NCBI RefSeq assembly: GCF_902833645.1
Contig: NZ_CADFGE010000018.1
Location: forward strand, 115,733 to 179,732
DNA length: 64,000 nucleotides
Direction of reading: 5' to 3'
Origin: Paraburkholderia fungorum
GTDB lineage: Bacteria > Pseudomonadota > Gammaproteobacteria > Burkholderiales > Burkholderiaceae
The position numbers and the translations under genes were made by a program. The notes under the pieces were generated by a model that saw only the letters and a program-made list of their open reading frames with translations, was not told the DNA's origin and ran no database searches. This document shows, piece by piece, positions 35,953-45,210 of the stretch (its first letter is position 1; the number at the start of each line of letters is the position of its first letter).

Positions 35953-36693
35953 ATGGAAAACATCGACCATGTCCTGATCGTCGACGACGATCGCGGCATC
36001 CGCGAATTACTTGCGACCTATCTGGAGAAAAACGGTATGCGCGTTTCGCTGGCCGCCAACGGCCGGCAGATGCGCGCGGTGCTCGAACAGGGGGCGCCGG
36101 ATCTGATCGTGCTGGACCTGATGCTGCCGGGAGAAGACGGTCTCGTGTTGTGCCGTGAGCTGCGTGCCGGCAAGTTCCGCACGGTGCCGGTACTGATGCT
36201 GACCGCCCGAAGCGAAGAAGCGGATCGTATTGTCGGACTGGAAATGGGCGCCGACGATTACCTGTCCAAGCCGTTTGCGGTGCGTGAACTGCTGGCACGC
36301 ATCCGGTCCGTGCTGCGCCGCGCGCGGATGCTGCCGCCCGGCATGCAAGTGACGGAAACCGCGCCGATGATCGGCTTCGGCGACTGGCGGCTCGATACCA
36401 CCGCGCGTCATCTGCTCGACGCCGAGGGCACGATGGTCGCCCTGAGCGGCGCGGAATATCGCCTGCTGCGGGTATTTCTCGATCATCCCCAGCGGGTGCT
36501 GACGCGGGATCAATTGCTCAATCTGACCCAGGGCCGCCAGGCCGATCCATTCGACCGTTCGATCGATCTGCTGGTCAGCCGTTTGCGGCAACGCCTGCAG
36601 GACACCGCGCGCGAACCCCGTTACATCAAGACGCTGCGCAGCGAGGGTTATGTTTTCTCAGCAGCCGTGACCATGAGCGAAGGCAGTCCATGA
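35953..36693 (+). CDS. OmpR-family response regulator
   Basis: 246-residue two-component regulator. The receiver domain has the acidic pocket VDDD (residues 10-13), phospho-acceptor Asp55 (LIVLDLMLPGED) and the conserved Lys in ADDYLSKPF. The C-terminal winged helix carries LSGAEYRLLRVFLDHPQRVL and the wing SRLRQRLQDTAREPRYIKT. I take ATG as start; the adjacent TTG three bases earlier has slightly better spacing to AAAGGA. It overlaps the kinase gene by four bases. Probable targets are the TGTATC direct repeats at 35386 and 38035. Confidence 0.93.
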   Translation: MENIDHVLIVDDDRGIRELLATYLEKNGMRVSLAANGRQMRAVLEQGAPDLIVLDLMLPGEDGLVLCRELRAGKFRTVPVLMLTARSEEADRIVGLEMGADDYLSKPFAVRELLARIRSVLRRARMLPPGMQVTETAPMIGFGDWRLDTTARHLLDAEGTMVALSGAEYRLLRVFLDHPQRVLTRDQLLNLTQGRQADPFDRSIDLLVSRLRQRLQDTAREPRYIKTLRSEGYVFSAAVTMSEGSP

Positions 36694-38009
36694 AGCCGAG
36701 CACCCTGCTGCATTGGCCGCGCACCTTGTTCATGCGGCTTGCGCTGATTCTGTTTGTCAGTCTTGCGCTGGTACAAACGCTTTCGGTCTGGCTCACGATG
36801 ACGGAACGCGACCAGACCATGGCGAACGTGATGATTGGCTACATCGAGCGCGAGGTCACCAGTTCCGTCGCGCTGCTCGATCATCTGCCTGCTAACGAAC
36901 GCGCCGAATGGCTGCCGAGGCTGGCGCGGCGCACCTATACCTTCAATCTCGGGCCGGGGGTTACCGGCGCGCCTCCGGATGCAGCGCTTTCGGCGCGGGT
37001 CGCTCAATCTATCGCGGACGGTATCGGCAAGCGCTATCCGCTCACGGCCAATGCTGTCCCGGGCGACCCGGAGCGCCTGCAGGTTCATTTGCAGTTGAGC
37101 GATGGCACGCCGCTGACGATCGACTACCACCCGATGCCAGGCGCGCCGCTGTCGCCCTGGTTGTCGTGGGTGCTGGTGTTGCAACTGGTCGTGCTGGCCG
37201 TCTGCTGCTGGCTGGCGGTACGGCTGGCGACGCGTCCGTTGAGCCAGTTGGCGCGAGCGGCCGATACGCTGGGCCCCGACCTGAAAGCGGAGCGCCTGCC
37301 CGAAGACGGGCCGGACGAAGTGGCGCGCGCCGCTCGGGCATTTAACGCCATGCAGGACCGCATCAGGCTGTACATGACCGAGCGCCTGCAGATTCTTGCG
37401 GCGATTTCGCACGACCTGCAAACACCGATTACCCGCATGCGGTTGCGCGTCGACGTCATGGACGACAGCGCGCAAGGGGCCAGGCTGCAACAGGACCTGC
37501 AGGAAATGGAAACGATGGTCAAGGAAGGCGTCACCTACGCGCGCACCATGCATGGCGCCAGCGAGGCGCCGCTTCGTATCGATCCGGACGCGTTGTTCGA
37601 CAGCCTCGTGTTCGACTATGTCGATGCCGGCAAGGACGTTTCGCTGCACGGGCGAATCGATACGTCATTGGTGACGCGTCCGCAGGCATTGCGCCGGATC
37701 GTGGGCAACCTCGTCGACAACGCGCTGAAGTTCGGCGGGTCAGCGGAGATCAGGGTCGCCGCTTCGCCGGAAGGGGAGGTGACGGTCTCGATACTCGATC
37801 GCGGGCCGGGTATTCCGGCTGAGTCGCTGGAAGCCGTGTTCGAGCCGTTCTATCGGCTCGAAGGGTCGCGCAATCGCGGCACCGGCGGCACCGGGCTGGG
37901 TCTCGCGATTGCGCGGCAGCTCGCGCTGGCGATGGACGCAGTTCTGTCGTTGCATAACCGGCCCGGCGGTGGCCTGGAAGCCAAGCTTTTGCTGAAGAGT
38001 CTTAACTAG
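36690..38009 (+). CDS. EnvZ-like sensor histidine kinase
   Basis: 439-residue inner-membrane kinase. TM1 lies at about 13-32, a periplasmic region of about 110 residues follows, then TM2 at about 155-175 and a HAMP linker (ATRPLSQLARAADTL). The H-box is AAISHDLQTPITRMRLRV, the N-box LRRIVGNLVDNALKFG, the G-boxes DRGPGIP and GTGLGLAIARQLA, and the F-box FEPFYRLEG. All catalytic elements are intact. It is coupled to the response regulator by an ATGA overlap. The periplasmic domain shows no family I can name; its stimulus is unknown, though the GFA gene hints at an aldehyde or thiol stress. Confidence 0.93.
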   Translation: MKPSTLLHWPRTLFMRLALILFVSLALVQTLSVWLTMTERDQTMANVMIGYIEREVTSSVALLDHLPANERAEWLPRLARRTYTFNLGPGVTGAPPDAALSARVAQSIADGIGKRYPLTANAVPGDPERLQVHLQLSDGTPLTIDYHPMPGAPLSPWLSWVLVLQLVVLAVCCWLAVRLATRPLSQLARAADTLGPDLKAERLPEDGPDEVARAARAFNAMQDRIRLYMTERLQILAAISHDLQTPITRMRLRVDVMDDSAQGARLQQDLQEMETMVKEGVTYARTMHGASEAPLRIDPDALFDSLVFDYVDAGKDVSLHGRIDTSLVTRPQALRRIVGNLVDNALKFGGSAEIRVAASPEGEVTVSILDRGPGIPAESLEAVFEPFYRLEGSRNRGTGGTGLGLAIARQLALAMDAVLSLHNRPGGGLEAKLLLKSLN

Positions 38010-38034
38010 ATTCCGTCGCCTCCCAACTGTCCTT

Positions 38035-38069
38035 TGTATCTCAATGTATCGACGCTGCCGACAGATACA
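38035..38069 (+). promoter_or_regulatory. TGTATC direct repeat plus inverted half-site before the hydrolase gene
   Basis: TGTATC at 38035-38040 and 38045-38050 (10-bp period), then an inverted copy GATACA at 38064-38069. It lies 90-125 bp upstream of the hydrolase start and shares the 18-base core with the site at 35386-35401. This suggests that the two-component system also controls the downstream hydrolase. Confidence 0.6.
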
Positions 38070-38158
38070 TAGGATTGCGCCGCTGCTCCTTGCCGACACA
38101 AGCCAGATACGTTCGCGGGTTCTAATACTTCCTGGCTAATCTAAAAGGAGAATCAGCG

Positions 38159-39202
38159 ATGCCGGATCAGATCAATACGCGACGTCGTCGTCTGCTGGGG
38201 ACAACAGTTGCGGGTCTCAGCTTGATGGAGTTGGGTTTTAGCCGACTTGCCGAGGCGCAGTCGAACGGCACGTCACCCATTCCGAAAGCGGGACCCCGCG
38301 TTACTTCGTTCGACAACATTCGCCAGGTCAATGCTGGAACACTCAGTATGGGCTATGCGGAAGCCGGCCCGCAGAATGGACCGGTGGTCATCCTGCTGCA
38401 CGGCTGGCCCTACGATATCTACAGCTTCGCCGAGGTCACGCCAATGTTGGCGGCCGCGGGTTATCGGGTGATCGTGCCGTATTTGCGGGGTTACGGTTCA
38501 ACGCGGTTCCTGTCCGCGGATACGCCTCGCAACGGTCAGCAGGCGGTGGTTGCCGTCGACATCATTGCATTGATGGACGCATTGAAGATCGACCAGGCGA
38601 TCTTTGGCGGCTTCGATTGGGGTGCGCGCACGGTGAATATTATCGCCGCGCTGTGGCCGCAACGCTGCAAGGCAATGGTGTCGGTGAGCGGCTATCTGAT
38701 CGGCAGCCAGGAAGCCAACAGGACGCCGCTGCCGCCGAAGGCTGAGCTGGCCTGGTGGTATCAGTTCTATTTCGCCACGGAACGCGGCTACGCGGGGTAT
38801 GAAGCGAATCGCCACGACTTCAACAAGCTGATCTGGCGTCTCGCATCGCCGAAATGGAACTTCGACGACGCGACGTTCGAGCGTTCGGCTGAGTCGTTCA
38901 ATAATCCGGACCACGTCGCGGTGGTGATCCACAATTACCGCTGGCGTCTCGGGCTGGTCAAGGGCGAACCGCAATACGACGGACTGGAAGCGATGTTGGC
39001 GAAGGCACCGGCCATCGCGGTTCCGACCATCACGATGGAAGGCGATGCCAATGGCGCGCCGCATCCCGATCCTGCTAGCTACGCGAAGAAGTTCACCGGC
39101 AGGTATCAGCACCGGAATATCGACGGTGGTATCGGACATAATCTGCCACAGGAAGCGCCGAAGGCATTTGCCGATGCCATTGTCGATGTCGCTCGCTTTT
39201 AA
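38159..39202 (+). CDS. Exported alpha/beta hydrolase, epoxide-hydrolase-like
   Basis: 347-residue enzyme with a twin-arginine-type N-terminus (NTRRRRLLGTTVAGLSLMEL, possible cleavage after AEAQ), so it is probably periplasmic. The fold landmarks are HGWPYD (residues 81-86, oxyanion hole) and the nucleophile elbow GGFDWGARTVN with Asp153, the aspartate-nucleophile pattern of epoxide hydrolases and haloalkane dehalogenases rather than a serine esterase. The catalytic His is likely the one in GIGHNLPQE near residue 326. Dehalogenase activity cannot be excluded. It lies 150 bp after the kinase gene, with its own regulator-type repeat. Confidence 0.87.
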   Translation: MPDQINTRRRRLLGTTVAGLSLMELGFSRLAEAQSNGTSPIPKAGPRVTSFDNIRQVNAGTLSMGYAEAGPQNGPVVILLHGWPYDIYSFAEVTPMLAAAGYRVIVPYLRGYGSTRFLSADTPRNGQQAVVAVDIIALMDALKIDQAIFGGFDWGARTVNIIAALWPQRCKAMVSVSGYLIGSQEANRTPLPPKAELAWWYQFYFATERGYAGYEANRHDFNKLIWRLASPKWNFDDATFERSAESFNNPDHVAVVIHNYRWRLGLVKGEPQYDGLEAMLAKAPAIAVPTITMEGDANGAPHPDPASYAKKFTGRYQHRNIDGGIGHNLPQEAPKAFADAIVDVARF

Positions 39203-39239
39203 ACGGACGACAGAACGCCGTCGAGTTGTTGAGCGTGGG

Positions 39240-39674
39240 TCAAGGTCGCGGTGGGTGCAAGCGTTCTTCCTGAAGCCGTTGTACACGCATGCGGCCCGGT
39301 GGTTCGAAGTACGTTCCGAACCGCACCAGTCCCGCTTGCTTCAGGTGACACGTCATTTCGTAACTCACCAGCACACCGGGATCAGGATTGTCGATGTACG
39401 CCACGTCGATTGAGCGGATACGCGGTTCGTACACCAGCAGCGTCGACTCCATCTGTTGCTTGAGCAGATGTGCGGAAGCGGGCAGCGCCTTGTAGATGTT
39501 CGTCAGATCGGGTAGTCCGTAATCGGGCAGGTGTTTGAGTGCGCCTGCCCGTGCGTTGAGAATGCGGCGGACGTTCTGTTGGATGCTCAGGATCTCAAGG
39601 GTTCTGTCGTCGTACGCATCCAGCGGTTCGCCGCCGATCTGGCCAAGCAGTTTGTCGTAAAGGGAAGGGCCCAC
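39240..39674 (-). CDS. tssE: Type VI secretion baseplate protein TssE
   Basis: gp25-like baseplate subunit, about 144 residues. Signature segments are YDKLLGQIGG near the start, LEILSIQQNVRRILNARAGAL, the DYGLPDL motif and LLVYEPRIRSIDVAYIDN. The start is uncertain: the GTG before GPSLYDK has GAAGGAG twelve bases away, and the frame is open upstream into hcp, from which it would be separated by 49 bp. It is the last gene of the leftward arm and ends 37 bp from the convergent hydrolase gene. Confidence 0.85.
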   Translation of the reverse strand: MGPSLYDKLLGQIGGEPLDAYDDRTLEILSIQQNVRRILNARAGALKHLPDYGLPDLTNIYKALPASAHLLKQQMESTLLVYEPRIRSIDVAYIDNPDPGVLVSYEMTCHLKQAGLVRFGTYFEPPGRMRVQRLQEERLHPPRP

Positions 39675-39723
39675 GGGTATGACGTACTCCTTCAGATGAT
39701 CGGTGCCAGCCGCCCGGCGAACC

Positions 39724-40209
39724 TTATGAGCGTTCGTTCCAGCTATCGGCGTGAATGATGTTGCCGTCCTTGTACGACCACGTGATCTTCTCGTAGCGTA
39801 GTTCAACGTCTTCGAGATGGTTGTGTTTCTCGTAGGCCGGGTTCTTGATGTCGAGCATCTTGGGTTTGACCGCGACTACTTTCACGTTGTCGAGCCGGGT
39901 GTTGAAGTATTCCTTTTCTTTGCCCGCATCGTCGATCTTGTACCACTTGATTTCGATCGACTTCAGCGTCTGGCCGCTTGTCACTGCTTTGTACAAGTAA
40001 GGCGTCGCCGCGTCGGTTTCCTTCGTGAAGGTGATCGGAGCATGCACGCGCGTGCCGGTTAGCTTGCCGGTATTCGAATCTGTCGGGATATTGACGCTGT
40101 GATCGAGCGCGACCACCTCGACGCTGCCTTCGCGGCCCTGAACCGTGACGGAACCCTTGATGTCGGCGCCGCCATCGTCCTTGATCCACATGTATGCCGG
40201 AATTGCCAT
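39724..40209 (-). CDS. hcp: Type VI secretion tube protein Hcp (TssD)
   Basis: 161-residue tube subunit that stacks into the inner T6SS tube and may carry effectors. It starts MAIPAYMWIKDDGGADIKGS with a strong AAGGAG, and continues with VEVVALDHSVNIPTD and the conserved HAPITFTKETDAATPYLYKA. The C-terminal strand ITWSYKDGNIIHADSWNE is typical. No C-terminal toxin extension is present. It lies 4 bp after the OmpA-domain gene and before tssE. Confidence 0.95.
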   Translation of the reverse strand: MAIPAYMWIKDDGGADIKGSVTVQGREGSVEVVALDHSVNIPTDSNTGKLTGTRVHAPITFTKETDAATPYLYKAVTSGQTLKSIEIKWYKIDDAGKEKEYFNTRLDNVKVVAVKPKMLDIKNPAYEKHNHLEDVELRYEKITWSYKDGNIIHADSWNERS

Positions 40210-40213
40210 TTTT

Positions 40214-42052
40214 TCACTCTCCTTGGTTTTGACTGCAACAAGCGTCCGGGGTCGATCCCGGACCGCGGATTTCCCGAAGCCATGCTCCGGGTTCGAACTG
40301 CGTCGAGCGTCGGCCGGTGTTCTGCCCTGGTGCGAGGCGGATCGGCCGCCACGAAGGCGTTTCCTTCGGTGCGACTCTCAAGGGGGGCTGCGGGGTGTCC
40401 GATACCAGGATGATCTCGACGCGCCGGTTCCGCGCACGTCCGGCATCGGTATCGTTGCCGGCAATCGGACGGGTGTCGCCATAACCCTGGATCGCGAAGC
40501 GCGTGACCGCAATGCCCGATGCGTCCACCAGCCAGTCGCGCACGGCCCCGGCGCGCGCGATCGACAGCTTCAGATTGCTGCCGGCGTCGCCGACGTTATC
40601 CGTGTATCCGGCGACCAGAATCCGCTTGTCCGGATGAGCCCCGATTAACTCGAGCGCGCGGACCAGTGCACGGGTAGATCCTGGTTTGAGCTGTGCCTTT
40701 CCACTGTCAAATAGCGACATGCTGTCTAGTGCGATCAACACTGGTGGCGAAGGTGGTGCTTTGTACGAAGCGATCGCGGTGTTGAGCAAGGGCACGAGCG
40801 CCGTTCCGCGATACATACCGAACGACAGGCGCAGCGGTACGCCGAGGCGTGCGTAACGGTCGAGCTGGTCGCGGTCCGCGACGAGTGCCTGCAACGCGTC
40901 GCGGCGTGCGGTATCGTGCCCGGGCGGAATCATCGAGAACCGGCCGAGATGGGCCCCGATGTGAGCAAGCAGTGCATGGTTGTTTTCTGCCGAGCCCCAG
41001 GTAGCCAGTGCGCCGGCGCAGGTGAGCAGCGCGATTGCATGAGCGAGCGCTGCGAGACGCGGCGACACCCAGCGCCGTCGCGGCGTGGCGTCGATCAGCG
41101 GCTGAGGCAGTGGCCACGGTGCGGGCGATGCGGCCATCGGCGGCGGCATGACGCGCGTTTGCGCAAGGACGTGCCGCGCCCACGGTGAGCCGGGCCCGCT
41201 CGCCGGGCCGCAATCGATCCACCCGATACCGACGAGCGCACACGGTACAGACGATTGCAGATGACCGGTCAGCGAGCCGATCACAACCTGTCGTGTCCAG
41301 CCCACGATCGATGCAAGAGCCGCCGCACGATGTGCCGGAGCAGGATCGTTTCCGGCCTGCGGCACTTGCGCTTCGGCAGCCCGCATCGCTGATTCGAACC
41401 GTTGGATGTCTGTCTGCCTGTTTGCCGCCGACACGCCATACCATTGAGGAGCCGTCGCGGGCAATGCGGTGAGCCGCTGGTAGATGGCGATGTTGACGGG
41501 TAACGCTGTGCCGAGCATGCGTGAGGCGTCGCTGATCGACTGGCGCGCGCTGCGTAATGCCTGCGTCAGCGCGTCTTCGCCAGCATGCAAGGCGGGTGTG
41601 ATCGACAGCACGACACCATCGGGTGCGCGGCCGTCGCGCCACCGCTTCACGGCAACACCGACTAGTGCCAGGTCGCGCGGTTTGTCGACCCGCAACCAGA
41701 TCGCTCCGTCGCTAACGTGTGCCAGTTGTTCCTCGTGGCCGCCACGATTGAACAGTTCGGGCAGCGAATCTCCCATGACCAGCACCAGCGGCATGGGCGC
41801 GTGCAGGCCCAAGGGCAGATTGGCTGATGTGGTGCCCAGTGCGGCCAGTGCGAGCAAGCTTTGCTCCGCAGCACGATTGCGATGCAAGATGCACAGGACC
41901 ACAGCAATCAGTGCCATCAGCATCACGCCCACGGCAGCGATCCAGGCTAGTCCACGGCTGACCGGCAAGATAATAAACAGCACACCAAGCGCTAACACTG
42001 TCGCAAGGACGACCATCGCGCGGAACGGATACCCCAGGCGTAGTTCGGACAT
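40214..42052 (-). CDS. T6SS-associated OmpA-domain protein with TssM-like middle segment
   Basis: 612-residue membrane protein between tssL and hcp. The start ATG overlaps the tssL stop (TGATG). Two TM segments near the N-terminus (about 12-55) and one near 335 enclose a cytoplasmic-type region. The C-terminal about 120 residues are an OmpA/MotB peptidoglycan-binding domain: SLFDSGKAQLKPGSTRALV, VAGYTDNVGDAGSN and LSIARAGAVRDWLV. Just before it, VPLRLSFGMYRGTALVPLL resembles the matching part of IcmF/TssM proteins. It probably anchors the membrane complex to the cell wall in place of the OmpA extension found on some TssL proteins. Confidence 0.82.
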   Translation of the reverse strand: MSELRLGYPFRAMVVLATVLALGVLFIILPVSRGLAWIAAVGVMLMALIAVVLCILHRNRAAEQSLLALAALGTTSANLPLGLHAPMPLVLVMGDSLPELFNRGGHEEQLAHVSDGAIWLRVDKPRDLALVGVAVKRWRDGRAPDGVVLSITPALHAGEDALTQALRSARQSISDASRMLGTALPVNIAIYQRLTALPATAPQWYGVSAANRQTDIQRFESAMRAAEAQVPQAGNDPAPAHRAAALASIVGWTRQVVIGSLTGHLQSSVPCALVGIGWIDCGPASGPGSPWARHVLAQTRVMPPPMAASPAPWPLPQPLIDATPRRRWVSPRLAALAHAIALLTCAGALATWGSAENNHALLAHIGAHLGRFSMIPPGHDTARRDALQALVADRDQLDRYARLGVPLRLSFGMYRGTALVPLLNTAIASYKAPPSPPVLIALDSMSLFDSGKAQLKPGSTRALVRALELIGAHPDKRILVAGYTDNVGDAGSNLKLSIARAGAVRDWLVDASGIAVTRFAIQGYGDTRPIAGNDTDAGRARNRRVEIILVSDTPQPPLRVAPKETPSWRPIRLAPGQNTGRRSTQFEPGAWLREIRGPGSTPDACCSQNQGE

Positions 42053-42786
42053 CACGGTTTCATGGCGCGCGCAGACGCTACCAGACGGGCGAGTTGCGCA
42101 TCGAGCGTCTGGTCCCAGGTCAGGTAGACGAAAACCGCCGCGAGGCCGCAGATTCCGGCAATTACCCATGGCGAGAGATGACAAAGCCAGTCCGACGCAC
42201 GCCGTCCGGTGCGATCGGCGATGAAGGTCCGCTCGACGCGGGGCCGAAATTCTTCCAACCGGGCGTTGAGCGTGGCAATCAACGCCGCGCGCTTCGTTTC
42301 CCCTTCGCGTGCGTAGCGGCCTTTGAAACCGAGGCCAAGAACAGCGGCGTAGCATTCGAGCAGATCGACGTTGGGCGGTATTTCGCGCAAGCGTTCCGCG
42401 AGCCGGTCAAAGACGTGCTCGCCGGCGTCGAGCTTGCCGAATCGCTCGACCTGCAACGGGTGCGCTTCCCAACTGGTCCTGTCTTCTATCGACGGGCAGC
42501 GCAATACCGCTTCGTCAAGCAGCCCGCACTGGGCATACTGGGCGTCCTCCCGAACGTCGGCGGGATAACCTCGCTGTTCAAGCGCGGAGGAAAAGGTAGC
42601 GATTAACTGCACGCAACGCTCGCGTAACTGATCCAGCGGGTCGGTCTCACCGCCTTGCGTCAGCATGCTGACGAGAAGTGCCGTGTCACGTAGCAGGTCG
42701 CGAATTCCTGCCCCGGTCGACCGGTCGCAAGACGGTTGTGCCGCCATCAAGGGGATTGTCTTGGGAGTATCGGCGATCGGTTTCAT
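42052..42786 (-). CDS. tssL: Type VI secretion membrane protein TssL (DotU family)
   Basis: 244-residue DotU-type inner-membrane protein with a cytoplasmic helical bundle and one C-terminal TM segment (WVIAGICGLAAVFVYLTWD). Family segments are RDTALLVSMLTQ, DAQYAQCGLLDEAVL and LLECYAAVLGLGFKGRYA. It lacks the C-terminal peptidoglycan-binding extension, which is supplied by the next gene. It overlaps tssK by four bases. Confidence 0.92.
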   Translation of the reverse strand: MKPIADTPKTIPLMAAQPSCDRSTGAGIRDLLRDTALLVSMLTQGGETDPLDQLRERCVQLIATFSSALEQRGYPADVREDAQYAQCGLLDEAVLRCPSIEDRTSWEAHPLQVERFGKLDAGEHVFDRLAERLREIPPNVDLLECYAAVLGLGFKGRYAREGETKRAALIATLNARLEEFRPRVERTFIADRTGRRASDWLCHLSPWVIAGICGLAAVFVYLTWDQTLDAQLARLVASARAMKP

Positions 42787-44132
42787 GAGCGGATCACCGC
42801 GTAAAGTTCAAGCGAAGGATCGGCCACCGTTGCCGGCAGATAAATCTGGCAGGCCCGTGCAGCCAGCATCCGGGCGTGCGCAGGAGCGCCAGGGTCGAGT
42901 GCGAAGTACAGGTTGTCCAGACGCATCGGAATGGCGGCCGGGACGCGCTGGACCGCCTTAAGCGGGATGCCCGCAAGCGCGGAATTGACGAGGTGCCCGA
43001 GGTCGTCCGGTGCACCGATCTTGCACACTTTCGGGAACAACTCGGCCAGTTCGAATGGCGCGAGCGCGGCGTTGACTGACAGGTAGTAATCCGCGCCGGC
43101 CACGAGCCGCTCGTCCTGAAACTGGCCCATCCACATAGTCGGACTCTTGCGTGTCAGACCAATAGAAATCACACGCGATGGAATGATCGAGTCGAGCAGA
43201 TCGCGGATCATGGTTTCGAGCTTCGCGAAGATCTCGTCGGCCCGTACGTGGTCGTACATCGGGATCTCGTTCAGTTGGGCGCTGGTCGAAAACGTCATCA
43301 GCACACTCGCCAATTGGGCCAGCATCGAATAGAGCCGTTCAGGCGGTTGGCTCGGGTGCGTGGCGATGAAACGAAGTTGTGGCCAGTACGTGTGGATGCA
43401 GTGGAGCAGCCAGAACAGCGAGACATCGGCGACGCCGTATTCCACAACGGCCTCGATGCGCTCGCTCTTACGCGCGCCCAACGTCGCGCTTTTCGCCTGC
43501 AGAATGTCGGCAAGACGTTTCACCCGCTCGACATGCAAGGGGTGACCGGCCAGTGTCAGACACGGCGGCACGTAATAGCGATCCAACTGAAAGTGACCGC
43601 CTGTGCCGCGCGTGAGACGGGCGATTGCGCAGATTGTGTCATCCGCCTGCTGTTCGAAGTCGAACAGCAGGCGCACCGCGTGGCGTTCGGCCGCCATTTC
43701 GGCCTCACCCGTGCCGTTCAGATCGGTGACTTTCACAAACTCCCGATACGAGCGGCGCGGCCGCGCGAGTGTCGTCTCGTCGAAGCGGCAGTTGCTGCCC
43801 GTGGCATCGATCAGCGGCAGCGCCGCTAGAACCACGACGCTTTGCATCCCGGGCGGAAAGCCTCGCGTCAGATCGCGGGCGGACGGCAGTGCGTCGCTCA
43901 CGGAGGTGTCGAATACCGTACCATCAGGAAAACGAAGTTTCAGACGCGTGAGTTTGAGGCGTCCATTTGGCAGTGCCTCCTCGTCGATCTCCACGCCAAG
44001 CGTGCCCCACGGTTCCACGATTGCGGCCGAGGCGAACTGCCGGTGCACGAAATCCGTCCACCGGTCCTGTTGCTGGAATTGCTGCTGGTTGAGGATCAGG
44101 CCTTCGTGCCAGAGCGGTTTGTCGATCCGCAT
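42783..44132 (-). CDS. tssK: Type VI secretion baseplate protein TssK
   Basis: 449-residue baseplate subunit connecting the baseplate to the TssJLM membrane complex. It opens with the diagnostic KPLWHEGLILNQQQFQQQDR, followed by EPWGTLGVEIDEEALPNGRL, and ends with ARACQIYLPATVADPSLELY. It is the first gene of the leftward arm; its promoter lies in 44133-44621. Confidence 0.94.
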   Translation of the reverse strand: MRIDKPLWHEGLILNQQQFQQQDRWTDFVHRQFASAAIVEPWGTLGVEIDEEALPNGRLKLTRLKLRFPDGTVFDTSVSDALPSARDLTRGFPPGMQSVVVLAALPLIDATGSNCRFDETTLARPRRSYREFVKVTDLNGTGEAEMAAERHAVRLLFDFEQQADDTICAIARLTRGTGGHFQLDRYYVPPCLTLAGHPLHVERVKRLADILQAKSATLGARKSERIEAVVEYGVADVSLFWLLHCIHTYWPQLRFIATHPSQPPERLYSMLAQLASVLMTFSTSAQLNEIPMYDHVRADEIFAKLETMIRDLLDSIIPSRVISIGLTRKSPTMWMGQFQDERLVAGADYYLSVNAALAPFELAELFPKVCKIGAPDDLGHLVNSALAGIPLKAVQRVPAAIPMRLDNLYFALDPGAPAHARMLAARACQIYLPATVADPSLELYAVIRS

Positions 44133-44621
44133 GTGTGGTTTTCTCTCTGATTGTTTTCGGTCTGGATGGCGGATTCTATCCGCGGTAAATCACGTCGGTA
44201 TATCCCATTGATAGTTGTTTTTATATTCGAAGCCGAAAACCTTTAATCGCTTGGTTTCTTGTTTTTAGTCAATAAATTGATGGGCGATGAATCGCGCTGA
44301 ATATCTCATTATTATTTTGTTAGATTGAAGTCTTGCCATCTGCCGTGGGTCGTGAGTGGCTTGGCTGTGGCGGAATTGATTTGATGGGTTATTAGGGTTG
44401 TTTCTTGAGAAAATCATTGAGAGATTCTGATTTGTTCTTAATTTTGTGATTATTTTTATAGGGCGATTGAAATTAACGTATTTGCATTCAAGCGACAGGT
44501 CTTTGACTTGATTGTCGAGTTGCGTGTTTAATTCGGATCGAATTGAAAACAACCGCATAAGTAAGTACGGATCACGTTGCTGCGATACCAACGTGATCCT
44601 CCTTTTACAAAGGACTACACA
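44133..44621. promoter_or_regulatory. Divergent promoter region of the two T6SS arms
   Basis: 489 bp between tssK and tssB, strikingly AT-rich (especially 44210-44540) against the high-GC genes on both sides. No ORF of protein character. I looked for a sigma-54 -24/-12 element and found none convincing. AT-richness could make it an H-NS-type silencing target; that is inference. Confidence 0.55.
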
Positions 44622-45134
44622 GTGGACAGCTTCCAGCACGAGATTCCGAAGTCAAGAGTGTCGATCACATTGGACCTGCATACGGGCGGCGCCCGGAAGA
44701 AGGTCGAGTTGCCCCTCAAACTGCTCGTCGCCGGTGACTACGGCGCGGGCAAGGAGCAGGCACCGCTTGCGGAGCGCAAGAAGATCAATATCGACAAAAA
44801 CAACTTCGACGCCGTTCTGTCCGATCTCGCACCAGAACTGAAGGTCAATGCCGGGAACACGCTCGCCGAAGACGGCTCCGAGCTGCCCTTAGCGCTCAGC
44901 TTCCGGTCGATGAAAGACTTTGAACCCGAGCAGGTGGCGGCGCAGATTCCCGAACTGCAGCCTCTTTTGGCAATGCGCAATCTGCTGCGGGACCTGAAGT
45001 CGAACCTGCTCGACAACGGCACATTCCGTCGCGAGTTCGAGAAGATTCTGAAGGACCACGCACTCTCGCGGCAACTGCGCGGCGAACTTGCACTGATCGC
45101 TACGTCGGCAGCGCAGCCAGAAGGTCACGCGTAG
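44622..45134 (+). CDS. tssB: Type VI secretion sheath small subunit TssB
   Basis: 170-residue sheath protein (VipA family). The GTG start has AAAGGA eight bases upstream; the frame is open 15 codons further but the N-terminus SFQHEIPKSRVSITLDLHTG is canonical. Characteristic segments are LPLKLLVAGDYG, FDAVLSDLAPEL and PELQPLLAMRNLLRDLKSNL. It forms the contractile sheath with TssC, which follows after 76 bp; a small GTCCC-gct-GGGAC hairpin lies between them. Confidence 0.94.
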   Translation: MDSFQHEIPKSRVSITLDLHTGGARKKVELPLKLLVAGDYGAGKEQAPLAERKKINIDKNNFDAVLSDLAPELKVNAGNTLAEDGSELPLALSFRSMKDFEPEQVAAQIPELQPLLAMRNLLRDLKSNLLDNGTFRREFEKILKDHALSRQLRGELALIATSAAQPEGHA

Positions 45135-45210
45135 GTCGAGGACGGCTCTCACTGTATTCCGGACAACGAGCCACGCGCGTCCCGCTGGGACGGTAGAGAT
45201 AGGATCCAAC

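Noticed and set aside
44133..44621. Possible sigma-54 promoter between the T6SS arms
   Set aside because: No TGGCAC-N5-TTGC-like element with correct spacing could be found by eye.
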